A DNA stretch of 64,000 bases from Cephalopachus bancanus. Its lineage: Eukaryota; Chordata; Mammalia; Primates; Tarsiidae. Position 1 is the first letter of the stretch; every line of letters starts with the position of its first letter. Under the pieces are notes generated by a model, which was not told the origin of the DNA, did not search any database, and saw only the letters and a list, made by a program, of their open reading frames with translations. The position numbers and the translations under genes are program-made. Of this stretch, positions 1-10,950 are shown one piece after another. The DNA lies in the NCBI GenBank assembly GCA_027257055.1, contig JAPVLO010000153.1, positions 1,612,001-1,676,000 on the forward strand, in the 5' to 3' direction.

Positions 1-394
1 TGTAATTGTTGTTTTTAATCTATAAATTTATGCTCTTAGCTCTTAGAAATTGTCCTTTATTGCTTCTTTGCTAATTTTCTTCCTGATTTTTTTAGTTGTT
101 TTTTTTTTTAATAAAAATCCTATTCATCTGTGTCTTAGAGATTTTTTTTTTCTCACTTGTTGCTGATCTGTTTCTCTGATGCTGGAGGCTTCATTCAAAT
201 ATCTGATCATCCTTGATGTCTGCTTACATTTAGGAGTAAGACTCAATAAAAGTTTATTGAAAGCCAAATGATGATGCTGGCAATGACAAGGAATCTTTCT
301 TTGCGATCTAATTCTGGTCAGTCTCTTCTAAGCTCTTTAGGCCTTGACCTTCAGTGTCCATCCTTGTCAGGTCTGCAGAGCCCAATTTCAGCAT
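1..394. other. Unassigned AT-rich sequence
   Basis: No ORF, RNA gene or clearly recognisable repeat. There are several T runs (near 75, 100 and 140). Part of it (from about 230) may belong to the LTR-like fragment that follows. Confidence 0.4.
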
Positions 395-738
395 GAATCC
401 TGCTAAGTCAGTTTAAAAAGAACCACCGACTTCAATAAGTGATCAAATTCCTCATCCCGGTACAATCACCCAGGTAATATCTCATCACGTTGGCCTGATT
501 TCTGCAAGAATCCTGTCAGATTATTTTAGCCAGACTCCTCCCTTACCCTGTTGCTTCCTCTTAGCAATTTTTATCCACTGACCCTGCCCTGCTCCTTGGC
601 TATAAATCATCACTTGCTTATATTGGGTTTGGAATTAAGCTGAATTCTATACTGAGGCCCTTTCCCCCCAGTTACAACAGTTCCTGAATAAAATCTGTTT
701 TATCACTTGAAACTATTCAGCTCTGGTTTACTTTGACA
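395..738 (+). repeat. LTR-like fragment with promoter and poly(A) signals
   Basis: The order of signals resembles the 3' half of a retroviral-type LTR. A TATA-like 'ctataaatc' lies near 600, then a pyrimidine-rich C run near 665, then the poly(A) signal 'aataaa' near 687 and a T/G-rich stretch, ending in 'ca' at about 738. I cannot name the family. A second LTR or internal sequence is not visible, so it would be a solo or truncated copy. The call rests on signal layout only, and the left boundary is a guess. Confidence 0.4.
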
Positions 739-796
739 GGAGATGCTTTGAGATGCATTTTCTTAATTCGGGATTCACTGTAAAATAATCAGGTGG

Positions 797-1008
797 CCTA
801 GGCAACTTGGTGAGACCTCATCTCCACAATAAATCAAAAATTAGCCGGGCGTGGTAGCGCGCGTTTGTAGTTCCAGCTACTTGGAATGCTGAGGCGGAAG
901 GATCACCGGAGCCCAGCAGGTGGAGGCTGCGGCGGCCGGGAGCGGCCCTGCACTCCAGTCTGGGTGACGGAGTGAGACTCCAACTCAAAAAAAAAAAGAG
1001 AGAGAGAG
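797..1008 (+). repeat. 5'-truncated Alu SINE, lineage-specific type
   Basis: It starts inside the left arm ('ggcaacttggtgagacc'), passes through the linker 'ctccacaataaatcaaaaa', and includes a full right arm ('attagccgggcgtgg' to 'gagactccaactc') and a short A tail running into (GA)n at 996-1008. It has the diagnostic right-arm block 'ggagcccagcaggtgga' shared with the Alus at 17.9, 52.4, 52.7, 53.5 and 59.1 kb. The CpG content is still high, so it is not among the oldest copies. A minus-strand frame over it is an Alu shadow. Confidence 0.9.
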
Positions 1009-1283
1009 CTAGCATTCTTACTGTTTAGTGGCATTTGCACACCTTCTATTTCCATGATATACATATCCTTCCTAGATCAACTTCTTCAGAGCAAAACCTT
1101 GGTTCTTCTTTTAGTTTGGGGGAAAGACATCCTTGCCTAGTTGTGTAGGATGCAGGAAGAGGTCTTCTGAATCTCACTACTCTGAATCATAGACTTTTGA
1201 CTCATACGCTACGCATTTTCACCTTGTCTTCATTGCATTGTTAATGATACTTGGTGTTTCTAAATCCTACAAATTTTAAAAAT

Positions 1284-1577
1284 GTTTTGAGACAGAGTGT
1301 TGTTCTGTTACCCAGGCTGGACTACAGTGGCATGATCATAGCTCAATGTAATCTTGAACTTCCGAGTTCAAGCGACCTTCCCACCTCACCTCCTCAGTAA
1401 TTCGGACTACCAGTGCATACTATCATGAGCAGTTAATTTTTGTTTGTTTGTTTGTTTTATAGATATGGAGTCTTGTTATGTTACCCAGGCTGGTCTTGAG
1501 CTTTTGACCTCAAGCAATCCTCCCACTCAGCCTCCCAAAGTGCTGGGATTACATATGAGAGCCATGGTGACTGGCCT
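1284..1577 (-). repeat. Full-length old Alu (AluJ-like), antisense
   Basis: Antisense dimer: it reads 'gagacagagtgttgttctg' after a T-rich tail and ends with 'ctcccaaagtgctgggatt' and left-arm sequence near 1575. A (GTTT)n stretch near 1440-1456 marks the middle A-rich linker. It is more diverged and lacks the lineage-specific linker of the other copies, so it resembles the ancestral AluJ type and probably predates them. Confidence 0.85.
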
Positions 1578-1743
1578 AATTTATATGCTTTTTGGTCCTG
1601 TGGAAGGATTTTATTTTTCTTTTTATCTGTATCCTTACCTTCAAGTCCTTGGTTTTCAGCTTCTATTACTCTTCTAAGTCATATATTGTTCATTTGTTCA
1701 TTCACTTTTGATTTTCCTCATATTCTTATAATTTTTTAACCCA

Positions 1744-1763
1744 TCTCTCTCTCTCACTCTCTC

Positions 1764-1796
<33 letters not shown>
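1744..1796. repeat. Compound (TC)n(TG)n microsatellite
   Basis: About 27 bp of interrupted TC repeat is followed by 26 bp of GT repeat without interruption. The uninterrupted GT half is likely to vary in length. Confidence 0.95.
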
Positions 1797-2274
1797 TTTG
1801 GAGGGAGATATAGATAAACATACACACTTCACATTTGATCCACAATGTTTCCTAAATTTATTCCACATTATGTGTTTTTATATGATGCCCTAGCTGGCAA
1901 AAATTACTGGGCATAGCTGCTGGTCTGTATCACACAGAAAAGACTTTGTTGAGTTCTTTCTAAACTAAATCTTATAAGCTCATTCTCACTTTTGGCTCCA
2001 TTATTCTCACTCTCCATCTCACCCAAGAGAAACAAGGTGTTTAAGAAAGTAGAGGCTGTGAATAACCTCCGTTTGTATCTAAGACCTTTCATTTGAGTGA
2101 AATAATATGGTGGATCAATTTGTAACTAGACCATTAATAAAAGTAATGAAATATCATCAGAATTTATAGTACAGAAAGAATATTTTCCTACCAAAATGAT
2201 ATATAAGTAGACACACATGAAAACATACCTTAATTTGCCCTCACTCATTATTTATTGATTATGTTTTAAAGTAA
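1797..2274. other. Unassigned sequence
   Basis: AT-rich, with no recognised repeat. A 62-residue minus-strand frame (1904-2092) has no family features and no upstream gene context. Confidence 0.4.
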
Positions 2275-2538
2275 TTACTGCTAAAGATCATGAAAACGAC
2301 TATAAACAATTATAGGCCAACAAATTAGATAACTTGACAAAATAAATAAATGCCTAGACACATGCAACGTGCCAAGACAGGATCATGAAGAAATAGAAAG
2401 TCTGAAAAGGCCAATAATGAAGAAGAAGATTGAATCAGTAATAAAAAATCTCTCCCCCACTCCATCCCCCACCCCCCCCAAAAAACAGAAATAGATGTCT
2501 TTACTGCTGAATTCAAGCAAACATTTAAAGAAAAACTG

Positions 2539-2700
2539 AGTTGGGCATGGTAGCTCATGCTTGTAATTCCAGTGACTCAGGGGGCTGAGGCAGGAGAATT
2601 GCTTGAGGCTAGGAGTACAAGGTTGCCGTGACCTATGATAGCACCATTGCACTCCATCCTGTGTGACAGAGCAAATCCCTAACTCTAGATAAATAGGTAA
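2539..2700 (+). repeat. Alu-like monomer inside the old L1
   Basis: A single 7SL-derived arm of about 150 bp ('gggcatggtagctcatgc' to 'gtgtgacagagcaaatccc') followed by a degenerate A/T-rich tail. Only one arm is present, so it is a free monomer (FLAM/FRAM-like) or a truncated Alu. The L1 sequence resumes on both sides. Confidence 0.7.
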
Positions 2701-3028
2701 ATAGAAATCAATACCAAATATTTTGAAACTCTTTCAGATATTAAGGTAGATGGAACACTTCCAAACTCATTTTATGAGGCTAACAGTATCCTGATACCAA
2801 AGCCAGACAAGGACAGACAAAAAATTATAGGCTAATATCCATGATGAACACAGACACAAAAAGCCTCAAAACAATATTAGCAAACCAAATTCAACAACAT
2901 AGAAGTATTCACCATGATTAAGTGGGATTTATATCTGAAATACAAGGATGGTTCAACATAGGCAAATCAATAAATGTGATAAACAATATTAACAAAAATA
3001 ATACAAATCATATGAACATCTCAATATA

Positions 3029-3228
3029 TGTAGAAAAACATTTTTTTCCTTTTTAGTATCATCATCCTTATTATTATTATTATTAAGATGTGGGGTACAA
3101 TTCAGGGTTAGGTATATAAACATTGATCATGCAGGTACCCTTGTTGGTGAGGTATGTTCCTCCCTCCCCTAGGAACTGCCAATCCCACCCCTCCTCCCCT
3201 GATAGTTTTCCACTGTAGAAAAACATTT
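3029..3228 (-). mobile_element. Antisense L1 tail insertion with 15-bp TSD
   Basis: The 15-bp direct repeat 'tgtagaaaaacattt' is exact at 3029-3043 and 3214-3228. Between the copies lies only L1 3' UTR in antisense: a T run with ATT repeats (the poly(A) tail), then the complement of '...gtatacctaaccctgaattg' and G-rich UTR. The insertion stops at about 3213, just beyond the G-rich tract (complement of 'caggggaggaggggtggg'). It is a severely 5'-truncated L1 integrated into the older L1. Its 5' end matches those of the tails at 39.8 and 50.9 kb. Confidence 0.9.
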
Positions 3229-3699
3229 GACAAAATTAAACATCCATTCATCCTTAAACAAAACATCTCAACAGATTAGGTATAGAAGGAATGCACCATC
3301 ACACAATAAAGTCTATATAAGACAAACCTGTAGCTAACATTATTCCTAATGGTGAAAAGTTGAAACCTTTTTCTCTCATATCAGAGAAAAAACAAAGATG
3401 CCCACTTTCACCTCTTCTTTTCAACATAGTACTAAAAAATCCTAGTCAGAGCAATTAGACAGAAGAAAAAGAAGGCATAATAATAAGATATGAAGAAGTA
3501 AAATTGTTCTATTTGTTGATGACATAATCTTATATATATATATAAAAAATCTTAATATTCCACCACAAAACTGCTAGAACTGACAAATGAATTCTGTAAA
3601 GTTGTAGGATACAAAACAAACATAAAATGAGTCATATTTTTATGTACTATAAACAAAATCTAAAAAGGAAAATAAGAAAACAGTCCCATTTGCAATAGC

Positions 3700-3723
3700 A
3701 AATATATATATATATATATATAT
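3700..3723. repeat. (AT)n microsatellite in the old L1
   Basis: About 12 AT units. A shorter (TA)n lies at about 3530-3545. Both sit inside L1 ORF2 remnant and break its frame. Confidence 0.9.
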
Positions 3724-5560
3724 TAGATGCTTGTAATATTTAGCCAAGTAGGTAAAAGACATATGTACTATAAACTGAAAACACTAATTAAAGAAATTGA
3801 GGAAAAAATAAAAATAGACCTTGTGTTCATGAATTGGAAGAACTGATATTGTGAAAATGTGTATATTAGGCAATCTATTACACCATCAATTTTCACAGAA
3901 ATGGGAAAAAAATTCTTAAATTTGTATGGAACCTTAAAAGACCCCAAATAGTGAAAAAAATCTTGAGCAAAAAGTACAAAGCTGGAGGCATCATACTCCC
4001 TGATTTCAAAATATTTTATTAAGTAATTGTAATTAAAACAACATGGTACTGGAAAACAAACAAAGAAGCAAACAAACAAAAAAGAGACATCAACGAATAA
4101 AACAGGATGGAAAAGTCAGAAATAAACTCCACACATTTACTGTCAACTGATATTTTATAAAGATACCAAGAACACACAATGGGAAAGGGACAATCTCTTC
4201 AATAAGTAGTGTTGGGAAAACTTAATATCCACATGCAGCAGAATAAAATTAGATCCTAATCTTACACCATACGAAATCAATTTAAAATGGATTAAATACT
4301 TACATGTAAGACCTAAAATTGTAAAACTACAAAGAGAAAACATGGGGTATCTTCATGACATTGGTCTGGGAAACAGTCTTTTGACTATGACCCCAAAAGT
4401 AAGGCAACAAAAACAAAGATAAATAAATAGGATTACATAAAATTAACAAGCTTCTGCACAACAAACAAAACAACAAAGTGAAGAGACCACTCACAGAATG
4501 GGTGAAAATATTTGCAAATCAAAAATCTAATAATGGGTTAATATCCAAGGTATATAAGGAACTCAAACAATTTAATATCAAGAAAACCGATAACCCCATT
4601 AAAAACGGGCAGATAAAACCTGAATAGACAATTCTCAAAAGAAGACATACAAAGGGCCAACAGGTACAGGAAAAAAATGTTCAGCATCACTAATCATTAG
4701 GGAAATGCAAATTAAGACTATAATAAGATATCATCTCAAACCTGTTAAAATGGTATTTATGAAAAAAGATGAAAGATAAGTATTGGAGAAGACATGGAGA
4801 AAAAATAATTTCTATACATTCTTGGTGGAAATGTAAATTATTATAGTCATTATAAAAAATTGTATGGATGTTCCTCAAAAAGCTAAAAGTAGAACTATCA
4901 TAATTGAGTTCAGCAGTCCCATTTTGGGGTATATACCCAAAGGAACTGAAACCAATATGTTGAAGGGATATCTTCACTCTCATGGTCGTTGCAGCACCAG
5001 TTACAATAGCCAAGATATCAAGAGTTTCTATTAATGTATTAATAGATAAAGAAAATATGGTAAAAATGCATAGTGGAACACTATTAAGCTATTACACTAT
5101 TAAAGGGGGGGGCGGGATTTTGTCATTTGTGGCAACATGCATGAATCTGGAGGACTTTATGTTAAGTGAAATAAACCAGGAACAAAAACACAAGTACTGC
5201 ATGCTCTCACTGGAATGTAATAACATTGAACTCATAGAAGAAGAGAGTGGCACAATGGTTATCAGAAGCTGAGGGATGTTTTGGGGAAGGAGAGAATGGA
5301 AAGTTGTTGATCAAAGGGTGCAAAATTTTAGATAAATAAGAGTAATAGATTTTGATATCTATTGCACAGTAGTGTGAATATATGCTGTATCATATATTTC
5401 AAAACAAGGATGAGTAAATTTCAAATATCTCACTATTAAAAAATGATGGATAGGTGAGATGATGGATATGTTGATTGATTACTTGATTTAATAATATCAC
5501 ATTGTATACATATATCAAAGCATCACATTGTATCCAAAAAATATATACAGTTATGATTTA

Positions 5561-6890
5561 TCATCTAAATAATATTAACATAAATGTTTTAAAATAATAA
5601 AATAAAAAATTATGAGCTAAAAAAGTAGAATACTACTGTTGTTTTATTAAAATGCAACTATGATATACATATTTTTATCATACATATGATTTTTCTTCTC
5701 ACATTGCTAACTAGATTCAATTATTAACTTTGTAAGCATTTTTAATGTGATTTTTTTGTCCAGTGCCCGATTTTCTTACACATTTGAAAACATTTTTCAA
5801 TAAAATCTTTAAAAAACTAATTTTCATCTCTTAAGATCTGTTTTTGTTAGGCATTTAAATAGTATTTTAAGATGAAATTATTAGAATTTTAGTGTATTTG
5901 GGGACTACAATACTTCAGGAAATTGGGGAAGAGAGTGTAAAAGAAAGCTATACTTTTTTCAGTTAATGAAATCTAAGAAGAAAGAGGAAAGAAATGAGTG
6001 TGTGTGTGTGTGTATGTGTGTGTTTGCACAAAGATAAAGTGAGAAAGGAGGGAAAAAGCTTAATTCTTTTTTTGTTATTTCAAAAGAAAATAAGAGAATT
6101 TGGGACTTAATAACTCATTCAATTTTATAGCATAGGTATATTTTCTAATTGAATTGAGGGAAAAGGTCTTTTGAGGTTAGTAAGAAGCATCAATAAGGGA
6201 GCTGAGACAGCAGCTTTTACCTCAGGCTATTTCAAAAGTCAACAGCAGAGCTAAGAATAGATGTTCATAATGGCCAGTCCAGTTTTCTGACCACAGATTC
6301 ATGTTCCCTGGTCCTCATGGCTGCTTAGAGAATTATCTTAGAATATGCAGTGGTTGGATGTCTCTGAAAAGAATATGAGTCACTTTCTTAATTTCTTATG
6401 TTCCTTTAGTTTATTATTGGCCTGCAAACAAAGCTGAGACAGGGACCAAAGAAAAACTTTTGATTCAAGACAGTAAATTGAGCACATGCTGGATTCTCTT
6501 CCATCTATTATAAACTCCTGAAGACTACTGGGTAAAAATTAGCATATTCTTATTTTTAAACTCCAGGTAAAAGAAATCTTTGGAAACCACAGGTAGAAAT
6601 GCTCTAGGAAAGGTGGGGGAGGGGAGCAAGAGGGAGGAGTAGGAACTGGTTTAGAGTCATAAAAGAATATTGCTAAACTGAATGTCCCTAACAGGGCCTA
6701 GGTGCTAGGCACTAAACAGCCAGTGCTGGAACCTTCATGAAACTACTACATAGAAGATAACTTCACAACCAAGATGCCCAGCATACCTGAGAAAGTCAAA
6801 ACAATGAAAAACATTCCATAAATTTAGCAAACTTAGGGATCTGACTCCCCTAAAATATGAACAATTGAACAATCAGAAACAATTATAAAA
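5561..6890. other. Unassigned sequence with a (TG)n tract
   Basis: No gene or clear repeat was recognised. A (TG)n tract with one interruption lies at about 5996-6023. There are A-rich stretches, but no ORF has family features. Confidence 0.4.
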
Positions 6891-6894
6891 TAAA

Positions 6895-9679
6895 TGCTTT
6901 TAATATGCTTTATTTTTTATAACTTTATTATAGAGATGTAGGGTACAAGTCAGGAGTAGATACATAAATAATCTGCATGCAGGTGAAATTTTGGCCTCTA
7001 ACTGATCCTAACTTTCCCTGATTTAGGACCAGGTACTCTTTGTATATTAAATTACCCTCCTCCCTCCTCTGGCAGTGTCCTGTGACTGATGATCCCTCCC
7101 TTGTGCTATTATGATTAATGTTCAGGTTGCACATATGAGTGAGAACATGTGGTACCCTGTTCTTTGTTTCTGTGATAGATCACTAAGTGTGATAGATCAC
7201 TAAGTGTGATGATTTCCAGCTCCATTCAATTTGCTGCAAAGTTCATGATTTTGTCCATCTTTGTTGCTGCATAATATTCCATCATGTACATACACACATT
7301 TTCTCTATCCAGTCCACTTTCATTGGGCAGTAAGGTTCATTCCATGTTTTGACTATTGTGATTAGTGTAGCAATAAACGTGTGCAGGTGTCTTTTTTTGT
7401 AGAATGGTTTATTTTCCTTCAGGTATATTCCCAGAAGGGGAATTGCTGGATCATATGGAAGGTCAATTTCTAGTTCCTTTAGAAATCACCACACTATTTT
7501 CCATAGAGGTTGCACAAGTTTTCACTTCCATCAACAGCATAGAAGCATTCCCTTCTCTCTGCACCCAAGTCAGGATCTGTTGTTTTATGATTTATCAATA
7601 ATGGGCATCCATACTGGAGTTAGGTAGCATCTCAATGCTGTTTTGGTTTGTATTTATCTGATGATTAGTGAGGCTGAGCATTTTTTCATGTATCTTTTGG
7701 TTGTTCATATGTCTTCTTTTGAAAAGTGTCTATTCATGTCCTTTGCCCATTTTTAAAATAGGGCTGTTCATTTTTTTCCTTTCATTTGTTTGAGTTACTT
7801 GTAGATCCTGGATGTTAGACCTTTGTCCAATACACATTCTTTGGGTTGTCTCCTTGCTCTCTTGATGGTTTGCTTTGCTGTACAAAAGCTTTTCAGTTTG
7901 ATGATGTCCTACTTGTCTATCTTAGCTTTTATGGTATTCACTTTTGGGGAGTTGATCAAGAATAGGTTTCCTACTCCAATGTGCATAAGAGTGTTTCCTG
8001 CATTTTCTTCTAGGATTTTTTTTTTATTTGGAGTCTCACACTGTCACCCAGGATGGAATGCAGTGACATGCTCATGGCCACTGCAGCCTCGACCTGCTAG
8101 GCACAGTCTATTCTTCTACTTCAGTCTTCCAAGTAGCTGGAACTACAGGCATGTGCCACAATGCCCAGCTAATTTTTAAAAATTATTTATTGTAGAGATG
8201 AGGTCTTACCAAGTTGCCCAGGCTTATCTCAAACCCCTGGACTCAGGCAATCCTCTCACCTCCACCTCCCAAGTGCTGGAATTACAGGTGGGAGCCACTG
8301 CTCCCAGCTCTTCTAGGATTCTTAGTTTGGGTTTTATGTTTAGATTTTTGATCCATTTAGAGTTGATTTATTATATGGTGATAGATGGGGCCCAGTTTCA
8401 TTCTTCTGCATGTAGTCAGCCAGTTTTCCTAGCACCATTTGCTAAATAAGGTCTCCTATCCCCAGCGGTTGCTATTGATGTCTTTGTGGAAGATGAGTTG
8501 GTTGAGTGATCAAGTTTTTGCTTCTGGAATCTTTGTCCTGTTCCATTGGTCTATATGTTCATTCTTGTACCAGCACCAGGCTGTTTTGATTATTGTAGAC
8601 TTATAATAAAGTTTAAAGTCTGAAATGGTGATGTGTCCTGCTTTGTTCCTTTTACTGAGAATTGTTTTGGCTATTTGTACTCTTTTTTGTTTCCATATGA
8701 ATTTCTGTACTGTCATTTCCATGTGTGAGAAAAATGATGTTGGTAATTTAGTGAGCACTGAATTGAATCCATAGATTGCCTTGGGTAGGATGGACACCTT
8801 GATAATATTGATTCTTCCAGTTCATGAGCAAGGAATGTTTTTCCATTTGTTTATGTCATCTTTTATTTCTTTAAGCAGTGTTTGTGGTTCTCAATGTAAA
8901 GGTCTTTTACTTCTCTGGTTAGATAGATGCCAAGGTATTTCATTTGCGTGTGTGTGTCTATTGTGAATGGGATTGTGCTTTTCATTTGCTTCTCTGCCTA
9001 TTTGTTGTTGGTGTATAGAAATGCAACTGTCTTTTGCACATTGATTTTGTACCCCCAAACTTTACCAGAGTCATTTATCAGGTTAAGGAGGTTTTTGATG
9101 AACTATCTTGGGTTTTCAAGGTATAGGATCATATCATCTCCAAAGAGGATAGCTTAACTTCTTTTTCTATTTGGATACCCCTGATTTCCTTCACTTGCCT
9201 GATAGTTCTAGCAAGGGCTTCCAGCATTATGTTGAACAGGAGGGGGGTGAGAGTGGGTAACCTTTTCTTGTTCTAATTTTCAGGTAGAATGCTTCCAACT
9301 TCTGTCCATTGAACAATGTTGGCTGTGGGTTTATCACAGACAGCTCTTACAGTTTTGAGGAATGTTCCTTTTATGCCTGGGTGTTCAAGTGTTTTTATCC
9401 AGAAGGAATGCTGGATTTTGTCAAAAGCTTTTTCTATATGATATAATCATGTGGCTCTTGTTTTTACATATGTTAATGTATTGAATTATGTTTATGGTCT
9501 TGTGGATGTTGAACCAGCCCTGCAACCCAGGAATGAAGCCAGCCTGGTCATGGTACATGATTCTTGAGATGTGTTGTTGGATCTGATTAGCTAGAATCGT
9601 ACTGAGAATTTTTGCATCTATGTTCAAGAAGATTGTACTGTAATTTTCTTTCCTTGTTGGGTCTTTGCTTGGTTTGGGT
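6895..9679 (-). repeat. 5'-truncated L1, antisense, 3' UTR and ORF2 C-terminal half
   Basis: Read on the minus strand this is L1 from the RT region (about 9680) to the 3' UTR (about 6895). The frame at 8797-8510 carries typical ORF2 C-terminal sequence, including '[18 protein letters not shown]', and the frame at 9627-9421 carries RT-region sequence with '[20 protein letters not shown]'. Stops and frameshifts are frequent. An Alu (8018-8308) is inserted in it. A 17-bp unit, 'gtgatagatcactaagt', is tandemly duplicated at 7172-7205. The 5' breakpoint coincides with the start of the palindrome at 9680. Confidence 0.9.
8006..8320 (-). mobile_element. Antisense Alu with 12-bp TSD in L1
   Basis: The direct repeat 'tcttctaggatt' occurs at 8006-8017 and 8309-8320 and brackets a full dimeric Alu in antisense, with its T run at 8017-8025. 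The right-arm complement 'cctcgacctgctaggc' and the linker 'aaaaattatttattgtagagatgag' relate it to the local Alu type. It inserted after the L1 did. Confidence 0.9.
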
Positions 9680-9814
9680 ATCAGTGCATTTCAGACTTTT
9701 TTTTCCTGCTGTGTACCACTATTAGTGTATGAAGCAGTAGTATATGTAAGTAAATTTTTTTTCTACTAATAGTGGTACACGGTAAAAAAAAAAAAAAAGT
9801 CTGAAATGCACTGA
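9680..9814. repeat. 135-bp imperfect palindrome (fold-back)
   Basis: The left arm 9680-9725 ('atcagtgcatttcagac', T run, 'gtgtaccactattag') is repeated as its reverse complement at 9766-9814 ('ctaatagtggtacac', A run, 'gtctgaaatgcactgat'). The loop is about 40 bp. The arms differ mainly in the length of the A/T run and a few bases beside it. The left end is the 5' breakpoint of the antisense L1. It does not match any terminal-inverted-repeat element that I recognise. Confidence 0.9.
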
Positions 9815-10560
9815 TTTTTATTCCTGGGAATCTAATCTCAGGAGCTCTTTTACTAAGTAGGCAATTGAGCTCAACCAAAACTGTGTGGATGCATAAATTG
9901 TTCCTCATCTGTCTTGAAACACCACAGAGCTTTTCAGATGAAAATGGACTGATAAGTAAGCATGGTCAGGGGAGAACCAAGAGATGTAGACTATAAAAGA
10001 TGGAATAATGATTATTTTGTGATTAGTACTGGGCACGATGTTGGACTGTGAGTGGCAATTGAAAAGCACAATTATTTAGCCAAGATAGTTAGCAAGAACC
10101 TGATAGAAAGTGACTACAGCAATGCCTGTAGCATAATTGCAAATAAAATATTTACATTGAAAGGTTTTGTTACTGAATTTTTGGAGTTTCCAGGGATTTA
10201 GGAGACTTAATTCTTTTTGAGAGGATAGGTATTTAAAGAGGAGAGGTAGCCCTGACAGTAAATGCTAAAATTGACAGGAAAGATGGAAACAAGGAAAACG
10301 AAGCCTATTAGTGGTGAGTGCCAATGCACAGCAGGAAAGTTTAAAGAAAATAGTGCATCAACAGTATTGGGACACCTTCCATGGTAAGAAATCCAAGCCC
10401 TTGTGTTGTGGTACTTTAGAGCTGGGGAAAATGTAGAGCCTTTGCATTTACTTAGTAAGGTCTAGGAAGAGCCCTAACATGTACTAGTGACAGAAAGAAA
10501 ATAATCAAAGACCAGAAAAATGAATCTAATACCAGTAGAAGCAAGTATATTATTTTTGAG
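9815..10560. other. Unassigned sequence
   Basis: No gene, RNA gene or recognised repeat. Confidence 0.4.
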
Positions 10561-10901
10561 ATGGTATTTTGAACTGAATGTTTGTGTCCCACCAAAATTA
10601 ATATGTTGAAAGTCTAACACTTGATGTGTTGGTATTAAAAGATGGAGACTTCAGGAAGCAATCAGGTCGTGAGGGTGAGCCCTCACCAATGGGGTAGTGT
10701 TCTTACAAAAAGACCCCAGGGAGCTCTCTTGCCCACTTTCAGCCATGCGAGGATGGTACTAGGTACTTATATATAACCTAGAAGAAGGCTCCCACTAGAA
10801 CCCAACCATGCTGGCACCCTCAGACTTCCAACCTTCAGAACTATAAAACATAATATATTTTTTGGAACTTTGTTATAGCAACTGGAACTGACTAATACAG
10901 A
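10561..10901 (+). repeat. MaLR-type solo LTR (MLT1-like)
   Basis: The sense LTR begins near 'ttgaactgaatgtttgtg'. It has the phrase 'ttggtattaaaagatggag...gtgagccctcaccaatggg', a 'cccagggagctctcttgccc' block, and a 3' part with 'cttccaaccttcagaactat' followed by A/T-rich sequence and 'ggaactgactaataca'. This order fits MLT1/MST LTRs of the non-autonomous ERVL-MaLR group. No internal sequence or second LTR is seen. Confidence 0.75.
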
Positions 10902-10950
10902 TGGGATCAGTGAGCTAGAACTGACTAATACAGATGGGATCAATGAGATG
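10885..10950. repeat. 33-bp tandem duplication over the LTR edge
   Basis: The unit beginning 'gaactgactaatacagatgg' occurs at 10885-10917 and again at 10918-10950 with about three base changes. It contains the last bases of the LTR plus flanking DNA, so it arose after the LTR inserted. Confidence 0.9.

Larger units (their letters stand above)
2275..5560 (+). repeat. Old LINE-1 (L1M-type), ORF2 remnants and 3' end
   Basis: The sense strand carries decayed L1 ORF2 in the correct order. First come parts upstream of the reverse transcriptase core (2275-2520) and the RT region (2720-3030, 3229-3560). Then comes the C-terminal region, whose minus-strand mirror holds the familiar L1 antisense peptides (3560-5220), and finally a 3' UTR of L1MA/L1MB type ending about 5560. 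Many stops and frameshifts interrupt it, so no protein is possible. It is broken by an Alu monomer (2539-2700), an antisense L1 tail (3044-3213) and AT microsatellites. A pure G run with one C (5104-5115) has expanded inside it. Confidence 0.8.

Noticed and set aside
7172..7205. CRISPR-like repeat
   Set aside because: Only two units, no spacers, inside a LINE in vertebrate DNA.
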